From assembly GCF_000350145.1 (NCBI RefSeq), contig NZ_BAOL01000167.1:1-35874 (forward strand): a stretch of DNA of 35,874 nt. Reading direction: 5' to 3'. Under the pieces are notes generated by a model. The model worked only from the letters and a program-made list of their open reading frames with translations. It had not been told where the DNA came from and did no database searches. The stretch comes from Ilumatobacter nonamiensis YM16-303 (GTDB taxonomy: Bacteria; Actinomycetota; Acidimicrobiia; Acidimicrobiales; Ilumatobacteraceae). Of this stretch, positions 23,665 through 31,733 are shown one piece after another. Position 1 is the stretch's first letter. Each line of letters begins with the position of its first letter. Position numbers and translations under genes: made by a program.

Positions 23665-24753
23665 ATGAAGATCGCCATGATCGCACCCCTGTACGAGACC
23701 GTTCCGCCGTCGGGGTACGGCGGAACCGAGCGCGTCATCGCCGCGCTGAGCAACGAGCTCGTCGCCCGCGGCCACGACGTCACCCTGTTCGCTGCGGCCG
23801 GATCCGAATCGGCGGCGCGGCTCGAGCCGATGGTCCCGGCAGCACTCCGAAGTTCCATGCATCGCACCGCGCTGATCGAGATCGCCCCACACCTGCACCT
23901 CCAGATGCTCGCCGAAGTGTTCCGGCGGGCCCACGAATTCGACATCGTGCACTCCCATTGCGATCTGTGGACGTTGCCGTTCGTGCGCACCACGAACACC
24001 CCGACGGTCATCACTCTGCACGGACGACTCGACCTCGACACGGTGCAGCGCGTCTACCCGCTGTATCCCGAGACGCCTCTCGTGTCGATCAGCAACTCGC
24101 AGCGAGCACCGCTCGATCACTTTCCACTCCGATGGATGAGCACCTGCTACAACGGCCTCGACCTGGACGCGTACTTCGATGCGCCGACACGACGCGGTGA
24201 CTACCTGGCGTTCGTCGGCCGGCTGACACCGGAGAAGCGCCCCGACTGGGCGATCGAGGTCGCTGAACGAAGCGGGCTTCCACTCCGCGTCGCAGCGAAG
24301 ATCGACCCCCTCGACGCCGAATACTTCCACGATGTCATCGAGCCGCTCTTCGCGTCTCACCACGTCGACTTCGTCGGCGAGATCGGAGAAGCGGACAAGC
24401 CCGAGTTCTACGCCGGGGCGCGAGCGCTGCTCTTCCCGATCGACTGGCCCGAGCCATTCGGACTCGTCATGATCGAGGCACTCGCTGCGGGCACACCGGT
24501 GATCGCACTCGACCGTGGATCGGTCCCGGAGGTCGTGATCGATCGGAGATCGGGAGCGATCTGCGCATCGGTCGACGAGATGGTCGAGGCGGTCGGATGG
24601 ATCGATCAGCTGGGCGCAGACGCCTGTCGCGACCAGGCCGGTCGGTTCACCTCCGAAGCAATGGCGGATCAGTACATCGCGGTGTATCGGCGGGTGATCG
24701 ATTCGGCGCGACGTCAGCTCGTCGGCAGTGATTCGTCGAGGAGTGACCGGTGA
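23665..24753 (+). CDS. Glycosyltransferase family 4 protein
   Basis: A 362-residue GT-B glycosyltransferase (GT4). The N-terminal domain shows MIAPLYETVPPSGYGGTERV, with the acceptor-loop GGTER, and LVARGHDVTLFAAAGS. The C-terminal nucleotide-sugar domain shows FVGRLTPEKRPDWAIEVA and the GT4 E-x7-E motif in EPFGLVMIEALAAGTPVIA. The sugar and acceptor cannot be told. The start follows GAGAGGCAG by 5 bases. Its 3' end overlaps the 3' end of a small zinc-ribbon gene on the opposite strand by 40 bases. The next plus-strand gene is a glycogen-debranching protein, so a role in storage or protective glycan is possible. Confidence 0.92.
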   Translation: MKIAMIAPLYETVPPSGYGGTERVIAALSNELVARGHDVTLFAAAGSESAARLEPMVPAALRSSMHRTALIEIAPHLHLQMLAEVFRRAHEFDIVHSHCDLWTLPFVRTTNTPTVITLHGRLDLDTVQRVYPLYPETPLVSISNSQRAPLDHFPLRWMSTCYNGLDLDAYFDAPTRRGDYLAFVGRLTPEKRPDWAIEVAERSGLPLRVAAKIDPLDAEYFHDVIEPLFASHHVDFVGEIGEADKPEFYAGARALLFPIDWPEPFGLVMIEALAAGTPVIALDRGSVPEVVIDRRSGAICASVDEMVEAVGWIDQLGADACRDQAGRFTSEAMADQYIAVYRRVIDSARRQLVGSDSSRSDR

Positions 24754-24926
24754 TCGGGCTCCGACTCGGATGGCGCCGAGGCGCCGTCGCGGACCGGATG
24801 CTCCACGATGAACCCTCCGCACCGCTCGACGGCGGACCCACACGACCGACATCGCCACCGCGCTCCGGTCACCGGCTCGAGTACCCCGGCGCACGTCGGG
24901 CAGTGCGCATCGAAAATCGTGGACAT
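24714..24926 (-). CDS. Small zinc-ribbon protein, 70 aa
   Basis: A 70-residue protein whose first half is a zinc ribbon: FDAHCPTCAG at residues 5-14 and WRCRSCGSAVERCGGF at about 24-39, with Cys-x-x-Cys pairs in the usual arrangement. The second half is acidic and Ser-rich (EPDHRSLLDESLPTS) and probably disordered. A strong GGGGAAGAGG precedes the ATG, and a GGAT-N16-GGGTA box is 33 bases upstream. It overlaps the end of the GT4 gene by 40 bases in antisense, so one of the two tails constrains the other. Family unnamed. Confidence 0.6.
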   Translation of the reverse strand: MSTIFDAHCPTCAGVLEPVTGARWRCRSCGSAVERCGGFIVEHPVRDGASAPSESEPDHRSLLDESLPTS

Positions 24927-24959
24927 CCTCTTCCCCTTCTCCGTCGTTCGATGTCCCTG

Positions 24960-24984
24960 TACCCCACATCCGCCCGGTCGATCC
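24960..24984 (-). promoter_or_regulatory. SigB/SigF-like promoter for zinc-ribbon gene
   Basis: On the minus strand: GGAT (24984-24981), 16 bases, GGGTA (24964-24960). The leader is 33 bases. Confidence 0.52.
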
Positions 24985-25044
24985 GCCATCTCGGTCCGAC
25001 CCGAAACCGACCTCCGCTCGCCGGAATTCTCGATACTGGTGAAC

Positions 25045-27207
25045 ATGGACTCCCCGTTCAACACCGAACGACGACGTGGTGACGATCCGGGTCGAACCGG
25101 ACCCTCCCACGCGATCACCGACCACCTCATCACGATGGTCAACGGCCGGACCTTCACCGTTGCCACCGACCACGGCGAGCTCGTCGGTGCCGCCACCGGC
25201 ACCATCTTCGAAGACCTCCGGCTGCTCTCGCACCTGACGATCCGAATCGCGCCGGGCGGAGAGCGAGAACGACTCGCCATCCACACTCCGACCCCGTTCC
25301 ACACCGTTGTCGTCACCCGCCCGACGAGTGGAGGCGAACACGAACTCTTCGTCCATCGGCAATGGATCGGGCGGGGCGTCCGACACGACATCGAGGTGCA
25401 CAACACTCACTCGAGCGACGTCATCAGCCGGTCCGTCACCATCGCGGTCGATACCGACTTCGCCCATCTGTTCGACGTGAAGAGCGCCGCCGACGGCTCG
25501 CCTGTACCAGGCGCTCAGTCGATACTGACGTGGTCCGGAGATGCCGGTGAACTCCACCATTCCGATGACTCGGCCAAGCGAGTGGCGATCCATGCAACAT
25601 CGGCCCCCGACGTCATCGACGTCGAGCACAAGAAACTCACGTGGGACGTCACCGTGCCGCCGCGGGCATCGACCACGCTGTCGTTGACGTTCGAGCCCGT
25701 GTGGGATCACGCCGCGGCCGGACTGCTCTATCCCCTCGGCACGCGCCCACCCGACGCCAGTCCGGCTCACCGACTCAGCAACTGGGAGCGCGACGCGCCG
25801 CATCTGATCACCGACGACACGCGGCTCGCGGTCGCGTTCGACCGCTGCCTGGCCGACCTCGCCTCGCTCCGAATCTTCGACCCTGCCCATCCGAACGATG
25901 TCGTCGTCGCCGCGGGAGCGCCGTGGTTCATGACGCTGTTCGGCCGCGACTCGCTGATCACGTCCTACATGGTTCTTCCGTGGCTGCCCGAACTCGCACT
26001 CGGCGTGCTCCACGCACTCGCGGACCTCCAAGGGACGGAGGTCCGTCCGGAGTCGGAGGAGGAGCCGGGCAAGATCATCCACGAACTTCGTCGGCACAGC
26101 GGACACCAGGCGTTCGCGGACCGGGATCGCTACTACGGCACGGTCGACGCCACCCCCCTGTTCGTCATGGTCGCCGAGGAGGCTCACCGGTGGGGTCACC
26201 TCGCGCACGACGAACTGCGGAGACTGTGGCCGTCGATCCGGTCGGCACTCGGATGGATCACGGGACGCCTCGAGTCCGATCCCCATGGCCTTCTCTCGTA
26301 CCGTCGCAGCACGCCCTCCGGCCTCGCCAACCAGGGATGGAAGGACTCGTGGGATGGCGTCAACTTCGCCGACGGGAGCCTTCCCGACGGTCCGATCGCG
26401 CTCGTCGAAGCACAGGGGTACGCCTACGCAGCGTTGCGTGCCGGCGCGCACCTCGCGACTCAGATCGCCGAACCCGGACTCGACGCCACCGATCTCGTCA
26501 CGCAGGCGGCAACACTGCAGGAACGGTTCGAGGACGCGTTCTGGATGCCCGAAGCGGACAGCTACGCAGTCGGGGTCACATCGGATCGCAGGCGTATCGA
26601 CAGCGTCACGACCAATCCTGGACACGCCATCTGGTCCGGGATCTGTGACGTTGATCGCGCCGATCGCTACCTGGATCGCATCATCGACGACGACCTGTGG
26701 ACCGGCTGGGGACTGCGCACCCTGTCGCCCACGGGACGTGCGTACAACCCCCTCAGCTATCACAACGGATCCGTCTGGCCGCACGACACCGCGATCGTGA
26801 CGGCGGGCGCACAACGCCTTGGCCGCTCCGACGTCGTCGAGCAGCTCATCGACGGCGCACTCGACTGCGCCGAACGATTCGACGGCCGACCACCGGAACT
26901 GTTCGCCGGGGTCGATCGATCACTGCTCGACACGCCGGTGTCATACCCGGCCAGTTGCTCGCCGCAGGCCTGGTCGTCGGCATCCATCCTCCTGCACATT
27001 CGATCTGCGCTCGGTCTCCGCCCGCCAGAACCGCTCGGCACCACACCTCGCGCCGATGCCTCCGTTGCTCAGCGACGAACCGTCGACTCGATGAGCGGGC
27101 TCCGCGTCGGAGAGATTCGATACCGCCTCGACAGCGATCCGACCACCGGAAGGGTGACGATCGCTCGCGAGGCAGATGATCGGCCACCGCGGCCGTTTGG
27201 ACGCTGA
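25045..27207 (+). CDS. Glycogen debranching / amylo-1,6-glucosidase family protein
   Basis: A 720-residue protein with an N-terminal beta-sandwich of the bacterial debranching-enzyme type (residues about 20-250; HLITMVNGRTFTVATDHGE, FEDLRLLSHLTIR, ELFVHRQWIGRGVRHDIEV). It is followed by an (alpha/alpha)6 GH catalytic domain (residues about 280-690). Conserved stretches are AAGAPWFMTLFGRDSLITSY, GKIIHELRRHSGH, YYGTVDATPLFVM, GWKDSWDGVNFADG, and GWGLRTLSPTGRAYNPLSYH with NGSVWPHDTAI. This is the amylo-alpha-1,6-glucosidase (AGL-C-like) family, often linked to glycogen or trehalose metabolism; the substrate is inferred. The ATG 25045 gives the usual family N-terminus. No GGGTA box is seen upstream, so it may be a separate unit or read through from the GT4 promoter. 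Confidence 0.9.
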   Translation: MDSPFNTERRRGDDPGRTGPSHAITDHLITMVNGRTFTVATDHGELVGAATGTIFEDLRLLSHLTIRIAPGGERERLAIHTPTPFHTVVVTRPTSGGEHELFVHRQWIGRGVRHDIEVHNTHSSDVISRSVTIAVDTDFAHLFDVKSAADGSPVPGAQSILTWSGDAGELHHSDDSAKRVAIHATSAPDVIDVEHKKLTWDVTVPPRASTTLSLTFEPVWDHAAAGLLYPLGTRPPDASPAHRLSNWERDAPHLITDDTRLAVAFDRCLADLASLRIFDPAHPNDVVVAAGAPWFMTLFGRDSLITSYMVLPWLPELALGVLHALADLQGTEVRPESEEEPGKIIHELRRHSGHQAFADRDRYYGTVDATPLFVMVAEEAHRWGHLAHDELRRLWPSIRSALGWITGRLESDPHGLLSYRRSTPSGLANQGWKDSWDGVNFADGSLPDGPIALVEAQGYAYAALRAGAHLATQIAEPGLDATDLVTQAATLQERFEDAFWMPEADSYAVGVTSDRRRIDSVTTNPGHAIWSGICDVDRADRYLDRIIDDDLWTGWGLRTLSPTGRAYNPLSYHNGSVWPHDTAIVTAGAQRLGRSDVVEQLIDGALDCAERFDGRPPELFAGVDRSLLDTPVSYPASCSPQAWSSASILLHIRSALGLRPPEPLGTTPRADASVAQRRTVDSMSGLRVGEIRYRLDSDPTTGRVTIAREADDRPPRPFGR

Positions 27208-27218
27208 CGGTTCGGGTA
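27195..27218 (+). promoter_or_regulatory. SigB/SigF-like promoter for PfkB-SAP gene
   Basis: GTTT (27195-27198), exactly 15 bases, GGGTA (27214-27218). The -35 half overlaps the last codons of the debranching gene. The leader to ATG 27262 is 43 bases with AAGG in front. Confidence 0.76.
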
Positions 27219-27261
27219 CTCGCACGGGACTCCGGCTCGATCCGACAAGGTGGTTCTCGTG

Positions 27262-28422
27262 ATGAACTCACGCCGACAACACGACGACGAAGCCAGCGAC
27301 GTCGCCGACCTCGAACGCGTCACGAGCGACGACGGCGACGTCGCCGTCGCAGTGTTCGCTCCGGCACTCCTCCTGACGATCGAGATCCATCGCAACTCCG
27401 ATGACCGCACCGACGTCCATCTCCACGCGGGCGGACAGGGATATTGGGTGTCGAGGATGATCCAGGCCCTGGGCGTGCGCGCCATCCCGTGCGGCGCGGT
27501 CGGAGGCGAACCGGGCGAGGCACTTCGAGCGATCATCGCCGCCGACGGGCTGGAGGCCCGGCTGACCCCGATGTCCACACCGAACGCCGTGATCATCGAC
27601 GATCGCCGGGACGGCGAACCCCGTTCCCTCGCGAGGACCGACATCCAGAGCCTCGGCCGCCACGACGTCGACGAGCTCTACAGCTCGATCGTCGGGGCCG
27701 CGATGCGGGCCGGCGTGTGCGTCCTGACCGGAACGCAACTCGCACCCATGTTCGACACCGACACGTTTCGCCGATTGGTCACGGATCTGAAGCACAACGA
27801 CATCACCGTCGTCGCCGACCTGTGCGGCGAGCCCCTGCGAGCAGCGCTGGCCGGAGGGGTCGACGTCTTGAAGCTCAGCCACGAGGAGTTCATCGCGGAC
27901 GGATGGGCATCGTCGAGCGGGGTGGACGCCATCACCTCGGGCATCGAGCGTCTCCGGGGTGCCGGGGCCGCCGCCGTCGTCGTCTCGCGATCCGACCGCT
28001 CGACGGTCGTGGGTTTCGAGGACGAACTGGTCGAGGTGAAGGCCCCGTCGCTCGAGGTCCTCGACGGGCGCGGAGGTGGTGACTCCATGACCGCCGCGCT
28101 CGCCGTCGCGGCCGCACACGGAATGGCCTTCACGGCCGGACTCCGCCTGGCCGCCGCCGCGGGTGCGCTCAACGTGTCCCGGCACGGGCTCGGTACGGGC
28201 CGGCGCGATTCGATCGAGGAGATCGCCGAGCACGTCGAGATCCGTCCCGTCAAGCGACGAGGAGCATCGAGCCCGGCCCCGCTCGGCGACCGCGCGAACC
28301 TGCTCGACGAGACGAAGCAGGAGCTCTACGAGCGGGCTCGGGAACTCGAGATCCCGCAACGATCGAAGATGACGCGCGACGAGCTGATCAGCGCCATCGA
28401 CGACGCGATCATCGGTCGGTGA
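27262..28422 (+). CDS. PfkB-family sugar kinase with C-terminal SAP/Rho-N-like domain
   Basis: A 386-residue protein. Residues about 28-330 are a ribokinase-fold (PfkB) kinase of the 1-phosphofructokinase/LacC type: HLHAGGQGYWVSRMIQALG (substrate site), FRRLVTDLKHNDITVVADLC, DVLKLSHEEF and the anion-hole/catalytic motif DGRGGGDSMTAAL (Asp274). The usual G-A-G-D is G-G-G-D. A linker is followed at about 345-386 by a small domain (ETKQELYERARELEIPQRS, then MTRDELISAID) matching the SAP/Rho-N tail of Ku at 15080. Such tails bind nucleic acid in other proteins, so a sugar kinase with this tail is unusual. GTG starts at 27250 and 27259 are in frame alternatives. Confidence 0.88.
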   Translation: MNSRRQHDDEASDVADLERVTSDDGDVAVAVFAPALLLTIEIHRNSDDRTDVHLHAGGQGYWVSRMIQALGVRAIPCGAVGGEPGEALRAIIAADGLEARLTPMSTPNAVIIDDRRDGEPRSLARTDIQSLGRHDVDELYSSIVGAAMRAGVCVLTGTQLAPMFDTDTFRRLVTDLKHNDITVVADLCGEPLRAALAGGVDVLKLSHEEFIADGWASSSGVDAITSGIERLRGAGAAAVVVSRSDRSTVVGFEDELVEVKAPSLEVLDGRGGGDSMTAALAVAAAHGMAFTAGLRLAAAAGALNVSRHGLGTGRRDSIEEIAEHVEIRPVKRRGASSPAPLGDRANLLDETKQELYERARELEIPQRSKMTRDELISAIDDAIIGR

Positions 28423-28499
28423 GCCGTTCGGGGGGTCGCGGAGTTGTTCGTCGTTCACCTCGTCGTCGGCGGCGATGTCCGAGCCGGCCCGACGTTCGA

Positions 28500-29582
28500 T
28501 CATTCGTCGTCGCGGGCGAGTTCCGGGTTGCGGAACTCGTCGATGACGTTGATGACGACCGACACGACGGGAACGGCGAGCAACGCGCCCACGATCCCGA
28601 ACAGGGCGGTACCCGCCGCGATGCTCAGCAGGATCACCAGCGGATGCAGTTGCAGGCTCTTGCCGTAGATGAACGGCGCGAGCAGATCGTTGTCGAGCTG
28701 CTGCACGACGAGGGCCACGACGGCAACGATCGCTGCGGCGGTCGGACCCGCTGTGACCAGCGTGACCATCACCGCGATCAGGCCCGACACGATCGCACCG
28801 GCGATGGGGACGAACGCGCCGAGCATCGTCACCACCACGACCGCGGCGACGAGGTCGCCGCCGGCGAGCCACACCGCCGCACCGATGATGATCGCCTCCA
28901 CCACCCCGAGCAGGGCGACACCGCGGAGGTAGCCGCCGAGCGTGGACCAAGCCCGCCGTCCGAGCGCGTGCAGTTCGGCTCGACGGTCCTCACGCACCGT
29001 CCGCAGTCCGAGTCGGACGATCGTTCGATCATCCTTCAAGAAGAAGAACGTCACGATCAGGGCGAGCAGGAGTCCGGCGACGAACTCGACGGCCAGAACC
29101 GCCGACGACGCGATCGTCCCGCCCGACGACTGGACGACGTCCGAGAGTCGAGAACCCGCCTGCTCGCGCAGTTCGGCAAGTCGCTCCCGGTCGATGTCGA
29201 ACGGGCTGTCCTCGACGAGCCAGTTCTGGACGTCGTCGATTCCGGACGACACCGTCGATCCGAGATCCTCGAACTCGGAGGCGATGCTCGCCCCGACCGC
29301 TCCGACGAGAAGCGCCACGGTGGCGATGAACAGGAGCATCGTCGCCCCCGCGGCGAGAGCGCGCGGCAGACCTCTGCTCACCATCCAGTCGGTCGGGACG
29401 GACAGCGCGCGGGTCAAGAGCAGCGCGACGACGACCGGGATCACGACGACCAGCAGTTGTCCCAGCAACCAGACGAGAGCGAAGACTGCAGCCGCGATGA
29501 TCAAGATCCGCCAGGAGTAGGCCGCCGCCCGGTCGACGCGCCGATCGACCGTTGGTGCGGTCACTGCGCGTTCCGACGACAT
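28500..29582 (-). CDS. AI-2E family transporter (PF01594)
   Basis: A 360-residue polytopic membrane protein of the AI-2E/PerM family, whose members export small molecules or exchange ions (e.g. TqsA for autoinducer-2, others for Na+). About eight hydrophobic segments are visible (ILIIAAAVFALVWLLGQLLV and LVVVIPVVVALLLT first; AALAGAT-type segments follow). The soluble part between the second and third pairs has the family's helical DVVQSSGG region, and LGAFVPIAGAIVSGLIAVMV is the conserved late motif. An upstream ATG (29600) lies on the GGGTA box, so the start is set at 29582, 11 bases past it. The tail (NPELARDDE) overlaps a downstream ATGA that I do not treat as a gene. Confidence 0.9.
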   Translation of the reverse strand: MSSERAVTAPTVDRRVDRAAAYSWRILIIAAAVFALVWLLGQLLVVVIPVVVALLLTRALSVPTDWMVSRGLPRALAAGATMLLFIATVALLVGAVGASIASEFEDLGSTVSSGIDDVQNWLVEDSPFDIDRERLAELREQAGSRLSDVVQSSGGTIASSAVLAVEFVAGLLLALIVTFFFLKDDRTIVRLGLRTVREDRRAELHALGRRAWSTLGGYLRGVALLGVVEAIIIGAAVWLAGGDLVAAVVVVTMLGAFVPIAGAIVSGLIAVMVTLVTAGPTAAAIVAVVALVVQQLDNDLLAPFIYGKSLQLHPLVILLSIAAGTALFGIVGALLAVPVVSVVINVIDEFRNPELARDDE

Positions 29583-29593
29583 GGCATCCGAGG

Positions 29594-29617
29594 TACCCAT
29601 CGCCCCGCCGCTGAAAC
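29594..29617 (-). promoter_or_regulatory. SigB/SigF-like promoter for AI-2E transporter
   Basis: On the minus strand: GTTT (29617-29614), exactly 15 bases, GGGTA (29598-29594), then 11 bases to ATG 29582. Confidence 0.76.
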
Positions 29618-29636
29618 CGTGCCGATCGTGATCGAC

Positions 29637-29660
29637 GGATGAATCGCCGGAGGATGGGTA
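29637..29660 (+). promoter_or_regulatory. SigB/SigF-like promoter for DUF2231-Rieske gene
   Basis: GGAT (29637-29640), 15 bases, GGGTA (29656-29660). A 39-base leader with CAGGAG precedes ATG 29700. It is back to back with the AI-2E promoter. Confidence 0.52.
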
Positions 29661-29699
29661 ATCCCTCGTCGCGCAACTCGCCGACGTCAGGAGCCTCAC

Positions 29700-30593
29700 A
29701 TGAACCCGTTGCACCGCCTCACGACCCGGATCGAAGCTGCGGATCGCTTGGACGCGGTCGCAGCGAAGATTCGCGACATCGCGTCGCCGCTCGGGCGGCC
29801 GTCGTCACTCCGGGACAAACTCACCGGCCGATGGTTGGGGCACAGCGTTCATCCGATGCTCGTGGCCGCACCGATCGGCGCGTGGATCGGCGCGGCAGCT
29901 CTCGATGTCACCGGGGCGTCGGGGACCGCCGCGCGCCGTCTCATCGGTGTCGGCACCCTCGCGGCGATTCCCACGGCCGCGACAGGCGCCGCGGACTGGT
30001 TCGACACGTCCGGCGCCGAACAGCGGGTCGGACTCGCCCACGCCGCGCTCAACGACGTTGCGGTCACCCTTTTCGCCGCGTCGTGGTGGTCGCGCCGCCA
30101 CGGACGATCGGTGCGGGCGATCGCGCTGTCCGGGGCGGGGCTCGCGGCGGTCGGAGTCGCCGGATACCTCGGTGGCCATCTCGCATACGTGCGCGGGGTC
30201 GCCGTGAACACCACAGCGTTCCAGTCGGGCCCGGAGGGCTGGACTCGGCTGATCGAACGAGACGAACTGACGACGGGCGTTCCGGTCGGCGCGACTCTCG
30301 ATGGACTGGAGTTCGTCGTCGTCGATCGAACCGATCGTGTGGACGTGCTCGAGGACCGTTGTACCCATCGGGGCGCTCCGCTGTCCGACGGTGTCGTCAC
30401 CGGCGACTGCATCGAGTGTCCGTGGCACGGCAGTCGCTTCGACACCGCGACCGGAATGGTCGAGGCCGGCCCCGCCTCAGTGCCCCAGCCTGTGTACCGG
30501 ACGCGGGTCGTCGACGGGTGGGTCGAGATCCGCCGCACCGAGGTCGGAGGACTCCGCCGCAACCCGATCGGCGCGGCCCACGACACCGGGTGA
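29700..30593 (+). CDS. DUF2231 membrane domain fused to Rieske [2Fe-2S] domain
   Basis: A 297-residue fusion. Residues about 40-170 are a four-helix membrane domain of DUF2231 type (GHSVHPMLVAAPIGAWIGAA, RLIGVGTLAAIPTAATGAAD, ALNDVAVTLFAASWWSR, IALSGAGLAAVGVAGYLGG). Residues about 190-285 are a Rieske domain with both cluster motifs, CTHRGAPLSDG and CECPWHGSRFD type (CIECPWHGSRFD), so Cys-x-His and Cys-x-x-His are complete. The Rieske part would face the cytoplasm or periplasm and accept electrons; the partner is unknown. The two halves are known separately, and the fusion is found in some actinobacteria. The start has CAGGAG at -8. It converges with topoisomerase IB with five bases between. 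Confidence 0.9.
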   Translation: MNPLHRLTTRIEAADRLDAVAAKIRDIASPLGRPSSLRDKLTGRWLGHSVHPMLVAAPIGAWIGAAALDVTGASGTAARRLIGVGTLAAIPTAATGAADWFDTSGAEQRVGLAHAALNDVAVTLFAASWWSRRHGRSVRAIALSGAGLAAVGVAGYLGGHLAYVRGVAVNTTAFQSGPEGWTRLIERDELTTGVPVGATLDGLEFVVVDRTDRVDVLEDRCTHRGAPLSDGVVTGDCIECPWHGSRFDTATGMVEAGPASVPQPVYRTRVVDGWVEIRRTEVGGLRRNPIGAAHDTG

Positions 30594-30598
30594 CCGCG

Positions 30599-31633
30599 TC
30601 ACGGGCGATCCCGTGATCCCTCGAGACCGTCCGCCAACAGCTTGGCCAGTGCGCTCTCGGAACGGTCGAGCCACTTCGAGCGACGCGATGCGCCCCACGC
30701 ATCGTCGATCGTGTCCTGGTCGGCCTCCAGGACAGCGGGGTGGATGTAGGAGCTTCGGGCAACGGCGCGCGTGTTGCCCAGTTGCTTGGCCGCTTCGTCG
30801 ATCGCGTCGAGGTCTCGTGCGCCCTCAGCTCGCGACTCGACGACGACGCTCGATGCACCCCATGTCCGGAAGTCCTTCGCGGTGAACGCCGAACCGGCGT
30901 GCTCGACGATGAAGTCGTTCACGTCGGAAGCGGTTGCCCGTCGACGCTCGCCGTTCGGCCCATCGTCGAACCAGAACAGTTCATCGTCGGCGTCTGCCGC
31001 GAGTTCGGTCAGCACCTCGACGAGATCCTCGTCCTCGATCAGGATGGTCCGCTCCTGCCCGCTCTTCGCGCGGTAGTCGAGGGTCATCACGTCGTCGTCG
31101 ATGACGTGTTCGACGGTGAGCGTCGTGGCGCCGTAGTGGCCGTTCGCTGCCGAACCATCGTTCCCCACGCGCAGCAGGCACCGGTCGATGAGCGCCACGG
31201 CCGCCGCGATCGCATGGTTTCGGCTCCCCACCGGTTCGGCCAAGGCCTGTTGCGTCGCCTTGCGGATCACGACGATCGCACGCGCGAAATAGCTCAGTCG
31301 GGCGAACTTGCGATCATCGCAGTACGCACGAAAGTCGTCGTGATAGCGGTACTGCTTCCGGCCGGCATCGTCGATCCCCGAAGCCTGCAGGTATCCGGAC
31401 GGGTCCGGTGAAATCCACACGTCGGTCCACGCAGGCGGAACGGCAAGTGCCTCGATGCGTTCGCGTTCCGCGTCGCCGACCGGTTCGCCGAACGCGTCGT
31501 GGTAGCTGAAGCCGGTCCCCCGGCGTCGACGTCCGATCCCCGGCTCGTCGTCGCCGACGTGTACCAGACCCGCCTCGGGCGCAAGAACGGCCGGATCGCT
31601 CTCGAGCAGTTCGGGCGGAACGCGCACGACCAT
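30599..31633 (-). CDS. DNA topoisomerase IB (poxvirus-type)
   Basis: A 344-residue type IB topoisomerase, which relaxes supercoils by transient 3'-phosphotyrosine attachment and needs no ATP or metal. The N-terminal domain has IEALAVPPAWTDVWISPDP and GRKQYRYHDDFRAYCD. Catalytic residues are visible: Arg in LLRVGND, Lys in YRAKSGQ, the second Arg in AKDFRTWGAS and Tyr296 in ARSSYIHPAVL. Length is typical of bacterial homologues. A start 20 codons upstream is open, but the GATT-N15-GGGTA box lies at 31643-31666 within it, and ATG 31633 is nine bases past the box. Its role in supercoil control fits a stress regulon, though that is inference. Confidence 0.94.
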   Translation of the reverse strand: MVVRVPPELLESDPAVLAPEAGLVHVGDDEPGIGRRRRGTGFSYHDAFGEPVGDAERERIEALAVPPAWTDVWISPDPSGYLQASGIDDAGRKQYRYHDDFRAYCDDRKFARLSYFARAIVVIRKATQQALAEPVGSRNHAIAAAVALIDRCLLRVGNDGSAANGHYGATTLTVEHVIDDDVMTLDYRAKSGQERTILIEDEDLVEVLTELAADADDELFWFDDGPNGERRRATASDVNDFIVEHAGSAFTAKDFRTWGASSVVVESRAEGARDLDAIDEAAKQLGNTRAVARSSYIHPAVLEADQDTIDDAWGASRRSKWLDRSESALAKLLADGLEGSRDRP

Positions 31634-31642
31634 GCTGATGTG

Positions 31643-31666
31643 TACCCCTTCACAGCGTGTCCAATC
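31643..31666 (-). promoter_or_regulatory. SigB/SigF-like promoter for topoisomerase IB
   Basis: On the minus strand: GATT (31666-31663), 15 bases, GGGTA (31647-31643), then 9 bases to ATG 31633. Confidence 0.62.
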
Positions 31667-31698
31667 CACCTGTGCAGCGCCGTGCCCGCGCACTCGAC

Positions 31699-31723
31699 GT
31701 TCGCCGCAGAGCGGAGCCGGGTA
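31699..31723 (+). promoter_or_regulatory. Possible SigB/SigF-like promoter for LMF-like gene
   Basis: GTTC (31699-31702), 16 bases, GGGTA (31719-31723), then 10 bases to ATG 31734. The -35 half departs from G-N-N-T, so this is the weakest of the series; the start spacing supports it. Confidence 0.42.
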
Positions 31724-31733
31724 GAACCGGAGG

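Noticed and set aside
23608-26814. 1068-codon open frame on the minus strand
   Set aside because: Antisense to the GT4 and debranching genes, both of which have clear family motifs; the frame is open only because of high GC.
27268-28496. ATGA overlap after the AI-2E transporter stop, opening a frame that runs antisense through the PfkB gene
   Set aside because: The first 25 codons look acidic and gene-like, but the rest is antisense to a well-supported kinase, and no terminator or conservation supports a separate protein.
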